Positions 17,210 through 25,398 of a stretch of 64,000 nt of DNA are shown piece after piece (the first letter of the stretch is position 1; the number at the start of each line of letters is the position of its first letter). The stretch comes from Bacteroidota bacterium. Lineage in GTDB: Bacteria > Bacteroidota > Bacteroidia > Flavobacteriales_D > Crocinitomicaceae. The translations under genes and the position numbers were made by a program. The stretch spans positions 186,001 to 250,000 of the forward strand of contig SBGX01000031.1 of the NCBI GenBank assembly GCA_006226425.1. Reading direction: 5' to 3'. The notes under the pieces are model-generated. The model saw only the letters and a program-made list of their open reading frames with translations. It did no database searches and was not told the DNA's origin.

Positions 17210-19066
17210 ATGAAAAAAATAGCCCTGTACATACCTCTCCTATTTTGTTTCGTATCATCTTACTCTCAAAACCTAAATCCGGACGTTAAACATGCTATTG
17301 ATAGCCTGACAACACGCGTCAACAATAGCGCTCTCAATGATAGTTTACGCGGAGAAAGCCTTCTTGCCCTGGCTAAAATTCAGTTTTTTAAGGCCCGGGA
17401 TTTGGCGTCAGCATCCGAAAATGTTTTTGAAGCACTGGAATTAGCCGAAAGAAAGGATTACAAACTCCTTGAGGCCAGGTGCAATGACTTATTGGGCTGG
17501 ATGGAAGACCGAAAGGAAAATGTCTTTAAGGCAGTCGAGTATATGCGTAAGGCTAGCAATTACTATAAAACAACTGATAGTGACCGTTATCATTTTTTGG
17601 CAGCCTATAATTTAGGCTGTATGCTTTCGAATGCAGAGAAGAATAAGGAGGCAAAAGCTCACCTAAGTGATGCTGTGGAGCTGGCGCGAAAAACAAAAAA
17701 CAAAAGTTGGCTGTTAAATAGTTTGAAAGCACTCGCAGATATACATAGAAAGCAAGGCAAAATTGATGAAGCGATTTCATTAGTTCAGGAATCAGCAAAA
17801 TTGGTGCAAGAATTAAAGGGGACTTATGGAAATGGTCGAATACCGTATACCCTGGCCGAATTATACGCGGAAAAAGAAGATTACTCAAATGCCAACAAAT
17901 GGCTGGATGAAGCTTTTATCTGTGCCAAAAGAGGTGGTGATATGCTCCTCTTTAAAGAGGTTTATTTTGCCGATTTCCAGATTCAAAAAAAACAGGGAAA
18001 CACTGTTCGAGCCTTAGAAAGCTACGAAAAATATATCCAGTATAAAGATTCCATTTTTAATGATGACGCACTAAATCAGGCCAACGATGCAGAATCGAAG
18101 TATTTGAGTGATGTAAAACGACTTGAAGTAGAGAAAGCTGAAGCAGAAAAGAAATTAATTACTTCTGAAAAAAAGCGAAGTGAGCAGCAAAGAAACTGGT
18201 TAATTGGAGGGGTGATCTTTGTATTAATTGCCCTGGGGATTGTTGCACAAAGATTTGTTTTAACAAGAAAACAAAAAGGGGTCATTGAAAAACAGAAAGC
18301 ACTCGTTGATGAAAAGAACAAAGAGATTTTAGATTCGATCAGTTACGCCAAAAGAATCCAGACAGCCATTTTGCCCCCATCAAAGTTGGTGAAGCAATAT
18401 CTCAAGGACAGCTTTATCCTTTATAAGCCTAAAGACATCGTGGCCGGAGATTTTTATTGGTTGGCACATAAAGAAGACAAAGTATTGTTTGCCGCAGCGG
18501 ATTGTACGGGACATGGAGTCCCAGGCGCCATGGTAAGTGTTGTTTGCAACAATGGCTTGAATAGAAGTGTGAAAGAATACAATCTAACCGACCCAGGAAA
18601 GATCCTGGATAAGACCAGAGAGATTGTCATACAGGAGTTTGAAAAGAGTGAAGAAGATGTCAAAGACGGGATGGATATTGCCCTATGTTCCTTAGAAGCG
18701 GATACCCTGCAGTATGCCGGGGCACATAATCCATTGTGGATCATTCGGAACGATTCGGATGTCATCGAAGAAATCAAGGCCAATAAACAACCTATCGGGA
18801 AGGTGGATGTCGCTCAGCCATTTACGACACATGAAATAAAGGTGAACAAAGGCGATACCATTTATATTTTTAGTGATGGTTATGCTGATCAATTTGGTGG
18901 AGACAAAGGAAAAAAGATGAAAACGTCCAACCTGAAGAAATTGCTTCTATCTGTCAAGCATGAATCCATGGAACAACAGCAGATATTATTAGAAAAGGCC
19001 TTTGACGAATGGAGAGGGGCTTTGGAACAATTGGATGATGTCTGTCTCATCGGTGTTAAAGTTTAG
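17210..19066 (+). CDS. TPR-transmembrane-SpoIIE (PP2C-type) serine phosphatase
   Basis: 618 residues. Signal peptide 1-20 (ends SSYSQ); periplasmic TPR array about 25-290; coiled coil about 300-328; membrane helix 330-350; the linker ILDSISYAKRIQTAILPP (373-390); and a SpoIIE/RsbU-type phosphatase domain from about 395 to the end. Metal ligands are present: Asp414 in GDFYW, Asp431 in ADCTGHGVPGA, and SDGYADQFGG. The family dephosphorylates anti-sigma-factor antagonists or similar partners in response to signals sensed by the TPR domain. No partner switch gene lies nearby. These TPR-SpoIIE sensors are abundant in Flavobacteriales. Confidence 0.92.
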   Translation: MKKIALYIPLLFCFVSSYSQNLNPDVKHAIDSLTTRVNNSALNDSLRGESLLALAKIQFFKARDLASASENVFEALELAERKDYKLLEARCNDLLGWMEDRKENVFKAVEYMRKASNYYKTTDSDRYHFLAAYNLGCMLSNAEKNKEAKAHLSDAVELARKTKNKSWLLNSLKALADIHRKQGKIDEAISLVQESAKLVQELKGTYGNGRIPYTLAELYAEKEDYSNANKWLDEAFICAKRGGDMLLFKEVYFADFQIQKKQGNTVRALESYEKYIQYKDSIFNDDALNQANDAESKYLSDVKRLEVEKAEAEKKLITSEKKRSEQQRNWLIGGVIFVLIALGIVAQRFVLTRKQKGVIEKQKALVDEKNKEILDSISYAKRIQTAILPPSKLVKQYLKDSFILYKPKDIVAGDFYWLAHKEDKVLFAAADCTGHGVPGAMVSVVCNNGLNRSVKEYNLTDPGKILDKTREIVIQEFEKSEEDVKDGMDIALCSLEADTLQYAGAHNPLWIIRNDSDVIEEIKANKQPIGKVDVAQPFTTHEIKVNKGDTIYIFSDGYADQFGGDKGKKMKTSNLKKLLLSVKHESMEQQQILLEKAFDEWRGALEQLDDVCLIGVKV

Positions 19067-19184
19067 TCCCTTCGAGCAGAACCCTCCATGTGAAGCTTGT
19101 TCGGCCCTTAAATTTCAAGCTTTAACCATATAATCTTTAGGCGATTCCCTTCTCATAAAAAAATACCGCTTTCAACGAAGATCA

Positions 19185-19215
19185 TTGTTCAACTCACGAT
19201 TAAATCGTATCTTCA
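19185..19215 (+). promoter_or_regulatory. Weak promoter candidate: TTG, 20 bases, TATCTTCA
   Basis: The -33 TTG (19185-19187) is at ideal spacing, but the -7 element has two mismatches. It lies 21 bases before the ATG at 19237. The rest of the 170-base gap shows nothing else. Confidence 0.25.
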
Positions 19216-19236
19216 TTAGATAGCAAACTACAAATT

Positions 19237-20346
19237 ATGAAACGGATTTTCTTACTGCTCTTATTGGCGTTGTACTCGAATCAACTTCTACTCTCCCAGG
19301 CTGACAGCCTGAATGCCGATACAACCGTATACCTGGTAGAAAAAAGCGATGGGACAAAGTACATTGGAAAAATTTTGAAGGATGACGGACGGGAAATTTT
19401 GCTGGACACCAGAGCCATTGGTCAAATATATATTCGCAAATCCGAGATCAAATCAATATCCCGGATCGAAGCATCAGACCACAAACAAATGAAAGATGGA
19501 ATTATCGCGGAAGAAAATCCCTTTACAACACGTTATGCCTTTACAAACAATGCACTTCCTATTCGTTCCAGGGACCATTACGCACTTGTCAATCTTTTTG
19601 GTCCTGAAATCCACTTTGCCGTGAACAATCGCCTCAATCTTGGCCTAATGACGACCTGGATCGGAAGTCCTTTCATCGGAGCAGGAAAATATAGTTTTGG
19701 AACAAAAAATCCAAAAATTAACTTTTCGATCGGAAGTATGATTGGAAGCAGTGGTTACCTAAATGCTTTCAAAGGATTTGGTGGATTGCATTGGGGGACC
19801 TTTACCTACGGAGGACGCAAGAACAACTTGAGCATTTCGGCCGGATATGGTTATTTCAGTGCGGGTCGTCGAACGCAACCCGTTCCAGGAGTGTACACGG
19901 GTGAGACAACCGTTTATACTTCTTCAGATGGATCAAGCTACACCCAATATGAATACCCAATCATCCCGTACAAAACCAACCAACGTCTTCATAAAGCCCC
20001 CATTTTTTCGTTTGCCGGGATCCTCCAACTTACTCAAAAAGCAAGCCTCTTTTTTGATTCTATGATCGGTATCGGAACAACTCGTAATTCGACTACGAAA
20101 ATCACAGGAGGCCCCAATAATTATGACCCCAACACAGGAGTTCCATTACCTCCGGCCCCCTACGTTGCCACGGTGAGTAAAACGAATAAGTCACGAAGCA
20201 CCGTTTTATACATTATGCCCGGGATGCGTTTTTACAAGAACGAGTTCAGTGCTTTCCAAGTCGCAATAGCTGGGGTTTCAATATGGGAGAATGGGAGCAG
20301 CTTTACTTTTCCACTCCCCATGCTTTCTTGGTTCTTTCGCTTCTGA
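19237..20346 (+). CDS. Outer-membrane beta-barrel-like protein, unknown function
   Basis: 369 residues with signal peptide MKRIFLLLLLALYSNQLLLSQ. Residues about 30-75 form a small beta domain (VYLVEKSDGTKYIGKILKDD, then REILLDTRAIGQIYI). The rest alternates hydrophobic and polar residues in strand-length runs with glycine and aromatic residues (NLSISAGYGYFSAGRR, SLFFDSMIGIGTT) and ends in an aromatic residue (LSWFFRF), as outer-membrane barrels do. The strong N-terminal domain and barrel are seen in several Bacteroidota proteins without assigned function. It precedes the dlt-like operon by 69 bases, but a good promoter lies in between, so it is probably a separate unit. Confidence 0.75.
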   Translation: MKRIFLLLLLALYSNQLLLSQADSLNADTTVYLVEKSDGTKYIGKILKDDGREILLDTRAIGQIYIRKSEIKSISRIEASDHKQMKDGIIAEENPFTTRYAFTNNALPIRSRDHYALVNLFGPEIHFAVNNRLNLGLMTTWIGSPFIGAGKYSFGTKNPKINFSIGSMIGSSGYLNAFKGFGGLHWGTFTYGGRKNNLSISAGYGYFSAGRRTQPVPGVYTGETTVYTSSDGSSYTQYEYPIIPYKTNQRLHKAPIFSFAGILQLTQKASLFFDSMIGIGTTRNSTTKITGGPNNYDPNTGVPLPPAPYVATVSKTNKSRSTVLYIMPGMRFYKNEFSAFQVAIAGVSIWENGSSFTFPLPMLSWFFRF

Positions 20347-20397
20347 CTCCGCGATACGATCAAATCCAACTTCCGTCACCAGCAGCAAATTAATACG

Positions 20398-20405
20398 TAC
20401 CTTTG
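20398..20405 (+). promoter_or_regulatory. -7 element (TACCTTTG) of the dlt-like operon
   Basis: A perfect TAnnTTTG ending ten bases before the ATG at 20416. No good TTG at 17-23 bases. The expected start of transcription leaves a leader of only about 5 bases, or about 14 if translation starts at the second ATG (20425). Confidence 0.55.
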
Positions 20406-20415
20406 CTTCCATTCA

Positions 20416-20646
20416 ATGACGGAAATGAAAGATTTTTTGATCGACAAAATTGAAGAAATTGCCTTTCAGCGCGTAGAGGCTGATGATTCATTATGGGAGT
20501 CCGGAGTACTGGATTCCATCACGATTGTTGAACTGGCCGTAGAAATTGAAACAGAGTTCAATATTGAGGTTCCCTTTGATGAAATTGTGGAAAGTAATTT
20601 CGAGACCGTTTCGAGAATCATGAGCTATATTGAACGGAAAAAGTAA
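20416..20646 (+). CDS. dltC: DltC-like D-alanyl carrier protein
   Basis: 76 residues, the size of DltC/acyl carrier proteins. The phosphopantetheine attachment serine is in SGVLDSITIVELAVEIE, the same position and context as in DltC. The C-terminal half (FNIEVPFDEIVESNFETVSRI) also follows DltC rather than fatty-acid ACP. DltC carries D-alanine as a thioester from DltA to the membrane protein DltB in the cytoplasm. It is the first gene of a five-gene operon with spacings of 8 bases or less. A second in-frame ATG at 20425 is possible. The carried amino acid is inferred from neighbours. Confidence 0.88.
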   Translation: MTEMKDFLIDKIEEIAFQRVEADDSLWESGVLDSITIVELAVEIETEFNIEVPFDEIVESNFETVSRIMSYIERKK

Positions 20647-20654
20647 CTCTGAGC

Positions 20655-21845
20655 ATGTTCAGAAGGATTCTTTTCTATCATATTTTTCCTATTCTGATGG
20701 CGGCTGGCGCTGTCACTCTTCTTCTAATCTTTCTCCCCCTTCCCAAAAGCACCAAAACCGTGGCTCTGGAAATCCAGGGAAAACAGCAAAAAACCAAAGG
20801 CCTGTATGCCAATTTGCTTTCTGGAAATCAAGCGGAAATTGACCTGTTTGCCAGTCTTCAAAGGGAAGATCAGATTACCCTGTTTGGCTCCTCCGAATTT
20901 ACCGAGTCCCCCTATGCTCCGTATCACTTTCTCCCGGATAGTTTGGGTATTCCTGCCCTCGGGATTGGTCATGCCTTTCACCAGAGTTTCAGTATGTATT
21001 GTGCACTTTTGAGCGCCCGGGAGCATCTGCATGAATCCAAAATTTGCATTATTTTGAGTCCGGGGTGGTTTGAGACCGAAGGCACCAATATCGAAGCTTT
21101 TCTTGAATTTGTCCGACCAAACTTTCTGAACAAAATCTGGCACGATCAAACGATCTCCGAAGTCCATAAAGAGTATATCGGGGCATACCTGGACAAGCAA
21201 TACGACCTGATCAACAGTCCTTCCCACAGTATCAATAAACTGCGTGATTTATACCTACTCCATTCGAGTCAGTTTCCAGGACGAGGTGAAGCCATGATCC
21301 GAAAAAAACTTTTGGCAAACACTTTTATTCCGGCTCCGAATTATGCCGTAGAGCTTGTTCAGGAGACACGTAAACAAAGGGCTTCAAACGAGTTTGACTA
21401 TGATACTCGTCTCAAAAAACTACAACAAGACTTTAATGCTTCGGTGACCAATAACCAGTTGTATGTGAGCAACACTTACTTCTCAGAATTCATCCAACAA
21501 CAAGGAGGAAAAATGAAGAAAGGCCACGTCGACAAGATCGATCCTGCGAAATCAGTCGAAATGTCTGATCTCATGATGCTACTTAAACTGCTTCGGGAAC
21601 AGCGTGCGGATGCCAGTTTCGTCATTCAGCCACTGAACCCCTACCACTACGAAAATCTATCGGTAAATCGGCCTTTGATTCATGAGATGCAAAAGGCCAT
21701 CGAAAGCATCGGTTTTCCATGCTTGAATCTTTACGTAGATCAAAAAAGTCAATACGACGCGGGAACGCTCAACGATATCATGCACCTGGGCGACTATGGC
21801 TGGTTGAAAGTGAATCGTTTCCTACAAAAGACTTACCATGAATAA
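20655..21845 (+). CDS. dltD: DltD-like D-alanyl transfer protein
   Basis: 396 residues, usual DltD length. One N-terminal membrane anchor (about 5-28), then a periplasmic SGNH-like domain. The nucleophile motif LFGSSEF is at 76-82 and the acid-His motif DIMHLGDYGW has Asp374 and His377. ICIILSPGWF and FVIQPLNPYHY match conserved DltD blocks. In Gram-positives DltD transfers D-alanine to lipoteichoic acid outside the membrane. The frame overlaps the small dltX-like gene by 8 bases. The acceptor in this organism is unknown. Confidence 0.9.
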   Translation: MFRRILFYHIFPILMAAGAVTLLLIFLPLPKSTKTVALEIQGKQQKTKGLYANLLSGNQAEIDLFASLQREDQITLFGSSEFTESPYAPYHFLPDSLGIPALGIGHAFHQSFSMYCALLSAREHLHESKICIILSPGWFETEGTNIEAFLEFVRPNFLNKIWHDQTISEVHKEYIGAYLDKQYDLINSPSHSINKLRDLYLLHSSQFPGRGEAMIRKKLLANTFIPAPNYAVELVQETRKQRASNEFDYDTRLKKLQQDFNASVTNNQLYVSNTYFSEFIQQQGGKMKKGHVDKIDPAKSVEMSDLMMLLKLLREQRADASFVIQPLNPYHYENLSVNRPLIHEMQKAIESIGFPCLNLYVDQKSQYDAGTLNDIMHLGDYGWLKVNRFLQKTYHE

Positions 21846-21993
21846 GAAGAAATTTGTTCGACATAGCATCATTTACTTTTTGCTGATTCTGGGCTATGTA
21901 CTGCTCTATGTAGCAAATCTGGATAGCATCCTCCATCCGGATCGGGAACTCAATCCGAAATCAAGCGTCAATTTCGTTTACCAACAGTTTTAG
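21838..21993 (+). CDS. dltX: DltX-like small membrane protein
   Basis: 51 residues, starting at the ATG at 21838 inside the end of dltD (8-base overlap) and ending two bases before dltB. Basic N-terminus (MNKKKFVRH), one membrane helix at about 10-26 and a C-terminal NFVYQQF. Gram-positive DltX proteins are about 50 residues with one helix and end in FxYxxF; the tyrosine is proposed to take part in acyl transfer with DltB and DltD. Here Tyr48 and the terminal Phe51 fit exactly. The position between dltD and dltB, size, topology and C-terminal motif agree. Homology beyond that motif is not demonstrable by eye. Confidence 0.82.
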   Translation: MNKKKFVRHSIIYFLLILGYVLLYVANLDSILHPDRELNPKSSVNFVYQQF

Positions 21994-21995
21994 TC

Positions 21996-23177
21996 TTGGA
22001 TTTGCACAGCACACTCCCCTTTTCTTCCCTTGCGTTCTTCCAGTTCGCCGGATTAGCCGTGCTTTTCTTTCTCCTGGTTAAACTGACATTAAAAGACCGC
22101 CTTCCTTATTCATGGGTGCTGGCCGCATTCAATGCAAGCTACATCGTCTTTCTGTTTACCAAACCTTTGCAGTTGGCAGTGCTGATTCTCTATCTTTACG
22201 TCGCGTTCCTGGCCCTTCGAAAGTGGTATAAGAGCAATAACGTCGTTTTACCGATGTTACTGTTAGCTCTTCCGATCTTTGGCATGAAAACAGTCATTTT
22301 GTTTCCTTCCGAAGACGCATCGGATTTGATGCTGAATGCCCAAAATATTTTCCAGATTGCCGGGCTGTCCTACATGGTATTCAAAGTCATTGGCCTCTAT
22401 ATCGATGAACGAAGAAATACAGAAAAAATATCCCTTCTGGCCTTCTTCAATTTCACGGCTTTTGTTCCTACCCTTTTAATTGGCCCTATTGATCGTTTCA
22501 GAAGGTTCGAAGCTGACGTAGCAAAGGCCTATGAACAGATTTCTCTGTCCTTTTACGCCAAAGCCTGGGATCGACTTATCTTGGGTGTACTTTACAAGTA
22601 TATCATCGCAGAGGCCATCTTTCGTTTTGGATTAAGCCAACTGCACGACGATGGAAGCTTGCTATATCATGTCAGCTACATGTACACATACCTCTTCTAC
22701 CTCTTTTTCGACTTTGCAGGCTATTCGCTTCTCGCCATCGCTTTCGGAAATTTTATCGGTTTGGATGTTCCTATCAACTTTGATCGCCCCTTTCTATCTG
22801 TCAATCCCAAGGAATTCTGGAAAAAATGGCACAAAAGTCTGGGAGACTGGCTGGGAGATTACTTTTTCAAACCACTTTTCAAGGAGTTTACGAGTAAAAA
22901 GATATTGAATCCCATCCAGCGGCAAAATTTGGCCCTCTTCCTGACCTTCACACTGATGGGCTTCTGGAATGGCTTTGAACTCCACTATATCCTAAGTGGG
23001 ATGCTCTTCGGTTTGTATTCTGTAGTGCACAATTACTACATTTACCGATGCAAGAAAACGAAAAAGGATGTTTTCTTTGGAAATCTATCCTCAACGGGAG
23101 TTCGCTGGTTATCGATTGCTATCATGATCCAGCTCGTCGCCTTTTCGATTTATTTGTTTAGTGGTAATTTGTTCTGA
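21996..23177 (+). CDS. dltB: DltB-like MBOAT O-acyltransferase
   Basis: About 393 residues with many membrane helices, DltB length. MBOAT features: DFAGYSLLAIAFGNFIGLDVPINFDRPF, WKKWHKSLGDW with His279, and the catalytic-type His330 in MGFWNGFELHYILSG. No ATG exists between the in-frame stop at 21924 and the conserved N-terminus, so translation starts at TTG 21996 (or TTG 22002). This start sits two bases after the dltX-like stop, which suggests coupling. DltB moves the D-alanyl group from DltC across the membrane. In this operon it probably works with the DltX-like protein. Confidence 0.92.
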   Translation: MDLHSTLPFSSLAFFQFAGLAVLFFLLVKLTLKDRLPYSWVLAAFNASYIVFLFTKPLQLAVLILYLYVAFLALRKWYKSNNVVLPMLLLALPIFGMKTVILFPSEDASDLMLNAQNIFQIAGLSYMVFKVIGLYIDERRNTEKISLLAFFNFTAFVPTLLIGPIDRFRRFEADVAKAYEQISLSFYAKAWDRLILGVLYKYIIAEAIFRFGLSQLHDDGSLLYHVSYMYTYLFYLFFDFAGYSLLAIAFGNFIGLDVPINFDRPFLSVNPKEFWKKWHKSLGDWLGDYFFKPLFKEFTSKKILNPIQRQNLALFLTFTLMGFWNGFELHYILSGMLFGLYSVVHNYYIYRCKKTKKDVFFGNLSSTGVRWLSIAIMIQLVAFSIYLFSGNLF

Positions 23178-23179
23178 TT

Positions 23180-24658
23180 ATGAAGTTTTCATTCACGCAA
23201 AAGGATTTTATCGAATTGAATGATAATCCAGAAAAACTGGCGGTTTCTGGTGATGATTTTGATCTGAGCTGGGACGCTTTTTCTGAGCGCGTCAATCAAC
23301 TTTGTCATTTTCTACAGGAAGAACAGCTGACAGAACTGGAGAAACCAGTCATCATTTATGGGCACAAGAGTGCGAATATGTTGGTCGCGGTCTATGCCAT
23401 GATTAAGCTCCAAATCCCTTACATTCCAATTGATATTGTCTATCCCAAAGAACGAGTCGTTAAGATTCGATCTATTGCCCAATCGGAACTTATTCTAAAT
23501 ACTACGGAAACTCCACTCGATATAGCTGTCTGTACAGAAATTATGCTTTCCCAACAGGAAACGCGACTTCTACAGAAATTCCCGGTAAGCTATCGAAAAA
23601 AACTCCCGGATGATCCACTTATCTATCTCATTTTTACCTCTGGCAGTACCGGAGAGCCCAAAGGAGTTCAAATCAGTACCGAAGCCGTTCAATCCTTCAC
23701 TCGATGGATGACCAGTGACTTTGGCTTTCATTCCGATGATGTCTTCATGAATACAGCGGTCCTCAGTTTTGACCTTTCTGTTTTTGAAGTGATGACTTTC
23801 GGAGCGCTCGGGGCATCCATCATTTTAAACAACAAAAATTGCTATGCCGATCCGGATTTGCTCATGGATCGCGTTCAACGTTATCAGGGAAGCGTTTGGG
23901 TCTCGACTCCTTCTTTTGCACTGATTTATTCGCGAATGAAAGAGGAAAAACGACTTCAATCACTCAAAACCTTCCTGTTTTGCGGGGAAGTACTTCCTCA
24001 TGATCTTGCCAAAAACCTGCTTAATAATTATTCGCATGCAAAGGTCATCAACACTTATGGTCCGACAGAGGCCACTGTGGCAACTACCATCATCGAAATT
24101 GATCAGGACATTATTGATCGTTACAATCCCCTCCCTGTGGGTTATTCCAAACCGGAAAGTCATTTAGTGGTCGAAGATGAAGAAATTATCATTGTCGGGC
24201 CCAATGTCTCGACGGGTTATTTGAATGCTCCGGAACTCAATCAGCAAAAATTCACGAATATAGACGGTTTACGTGCTTTTCGAACAGGTGATCAGGGTTA
24301 TCTTGAAGATGGGCTACTTTTCTTCAATGGTCGCAACGACGATCTGGTCAAGTTACATGGTTATCGGATCGAACTCAATGAAATTTCCCGGGCTATCAAT
24401 GACCTGGATTATGTGCTCCACGGTGAAACCATCGCACTAAAACGAGGCGGAATTGTAAAAAAGATTGTGAGTCTGGTCAAATTGAGCAAAAACGAAGAGC
24501 AAAAAGGTCTGGATTTGAAGCAGATCAAGCAGGATTTAAGCCTAACACTTCCTCCCTATATGATCCCTTCAGACATTCTTTTTGTAGAAGAGATTCCCCT
24601 CAATCAAAACGGGAAAGCAGACAAAAAACAGCTGCTCGAACGCTACCTGAGACGCTAA
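23180..24658 (+). CDS. dltA: DltA-like D-alanine-DltC ligase
   Basis: 492 residues, close to DltA (about 500). It is an adenylate-forming enzyme with the P-loop LIFTSGSTGEPKGVQIS (150-166), NTYGPTEATVATT, FRTGDQGYLEDGLLFFNGR and the C-terminal catalytic lysine Lys479 in NQNGKADKK. DltA activates D-alanine with ATP and loads DltC. Specificity for D-alanine over other small amino acids is inferred from the neighbouring dltB, dltC and dltD homologues. It begins two bases after dltB and ends 8 bases before a convergent gene, with no terminator hairpin visible. Confidence 0.92.
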   Translation: MKFSFTQKDFIELNDNPEKLAVSGDDFDLSWDAFSERVNQLCHFLQEEQLTELEKPVIIYGHKSANMLVAVYAMIKLQIPYIPIDIVYPKERVVKIRSIAQSELILNTTETPLDIAVCTEIMLSQQETRLLQKFPVSYRKKLPDDPLIYLIFTSGSTGEPKGVQISTEAVQSFTRWMTSDFGFHSDDVFMNTAVLSFDLSVFEVMTFGALGASIILNNKNCYADPDLLMDRVQRYQGSVWVSTPSFALIYSRMKEEKRLQSLKTFLFCGEVLPHDLAKNLLNNYSHAKVINTYGPTEATVATTIIEIDQDIIDRYNPLPVGYSKPESHLVVEDEEIIIVGPNVSTGYLNAPELNQQKFTNIDGLRAFRTGDQGYLEDGLLFFNGRNDDLVKLHGYRIELNEISRAINDLDYVLHGETIALKRGGIVKKIVSLVKLSKNEEQKGLDLKQIKQDLSLTLPPYMIPSDILFVEEIPLNQNGKADKKQLLERYLRR

Positions 24659-24666
24659 GTGCTAAG

Positions 24667-25398
24667 CTACCAGCGGAAGATATTATCCATCATATTTCCT
24701 CCCCATTTATTTCCTCCCATGCGCTCCTCAATACTTTTCACGAGGCTTTCTTTTGTGAATACTTCATTCTTACCTGTGGTGTAGCTAAGCTGCTCCTTTT
24801 TGGGTTCCAGGACCTGAATTTCCTGGGCAAAATAAACGATCCCACCATCTTCTGTAGCCAGACCCAAAATGGCTCCGGGTAAGCCGGTAATTCCTTCTGG
24901 TCCGACCGAGGGCTCGATATCGATGGCAAACCAGGCATAAATTCTGGTCGTATCATTTTTCTCATAGAGGGCTTTGCGACAATGATAATTGCTGATATAG
25001 CGTTTGCTTTCCGTTACTTTCCACTTCTTCGGATCAATGGAGTCTCCCACAAAAATTTGTTGACCAAACATATCCATGATCATCATCTGCGTTTGCTGAC
25101 TCCGATTTTGATAGGTCTTGTTCTTTTGGGTCATCCAGGACATCATCCCTCTCTCCATATTCGGGTCTTCGATTGGAAGGAAAGCCGAACAAGTATCATT
25201 AAACAACAATTCAAATTGTTCCTTTTTGATTTTGTTCTCTTCATTGATAAAGCGCTTCATTTGCGGCACATTGCCATACAATTTCTTCAAATTGGTTCGG
25301 CGCTCATAAACAATTCTACCGGACGTAATCTGTGCAAGAGAAGTAAGTGTTCCCGACAGGAACAACATGACCATCACTAGTTTAATGCCAGCCTTCAT
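24667..25398 (-). CDS. GLPGLI family secreted protein
   Basis: 243 residues with signal peptide MKAGIKLVMVMLFLSGTLTSLAQ. ITSGRIVYERRTNLKK and the family-naming motif ITGLPGAILGLATEDG (about residues 178-194) identify the GLPGLI family, whose function is unknown. A short conserved block WYAWFAIDIEPSVGPEG-like (here IYAWFAIDIEPSVGPEG) precedes the motif. It overlaps the end of the upstream outer-membrane barrel gene by 17 bases. This GLPGLI/barrel pairing is characteristic in Flavobacteriia and suggests a joint envelope role. Confidence 0.9.
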   Translation of the reverse strand: MKAGIKLVMVMLFLSGTLTSLAQITSGRIVYERRTNLKKLYGNVPQMKRFINEENKIKKEQFELLFNDTCSAFLPIEDPNMERGMMSWMTQKNKTYQNRSQQTQMMIMDMFGQQIFVGDSIDPKKWKVTESKRYISNYHCRKALYEKNDTTRIYAWFAIDIEPSVGPEGITGLPGAILGLATEDGGIVYFAQEIQVLEPKKEQLSYTTGKNEVFTKESLVKSIEERMGGNKWGGNMMDNIFRW

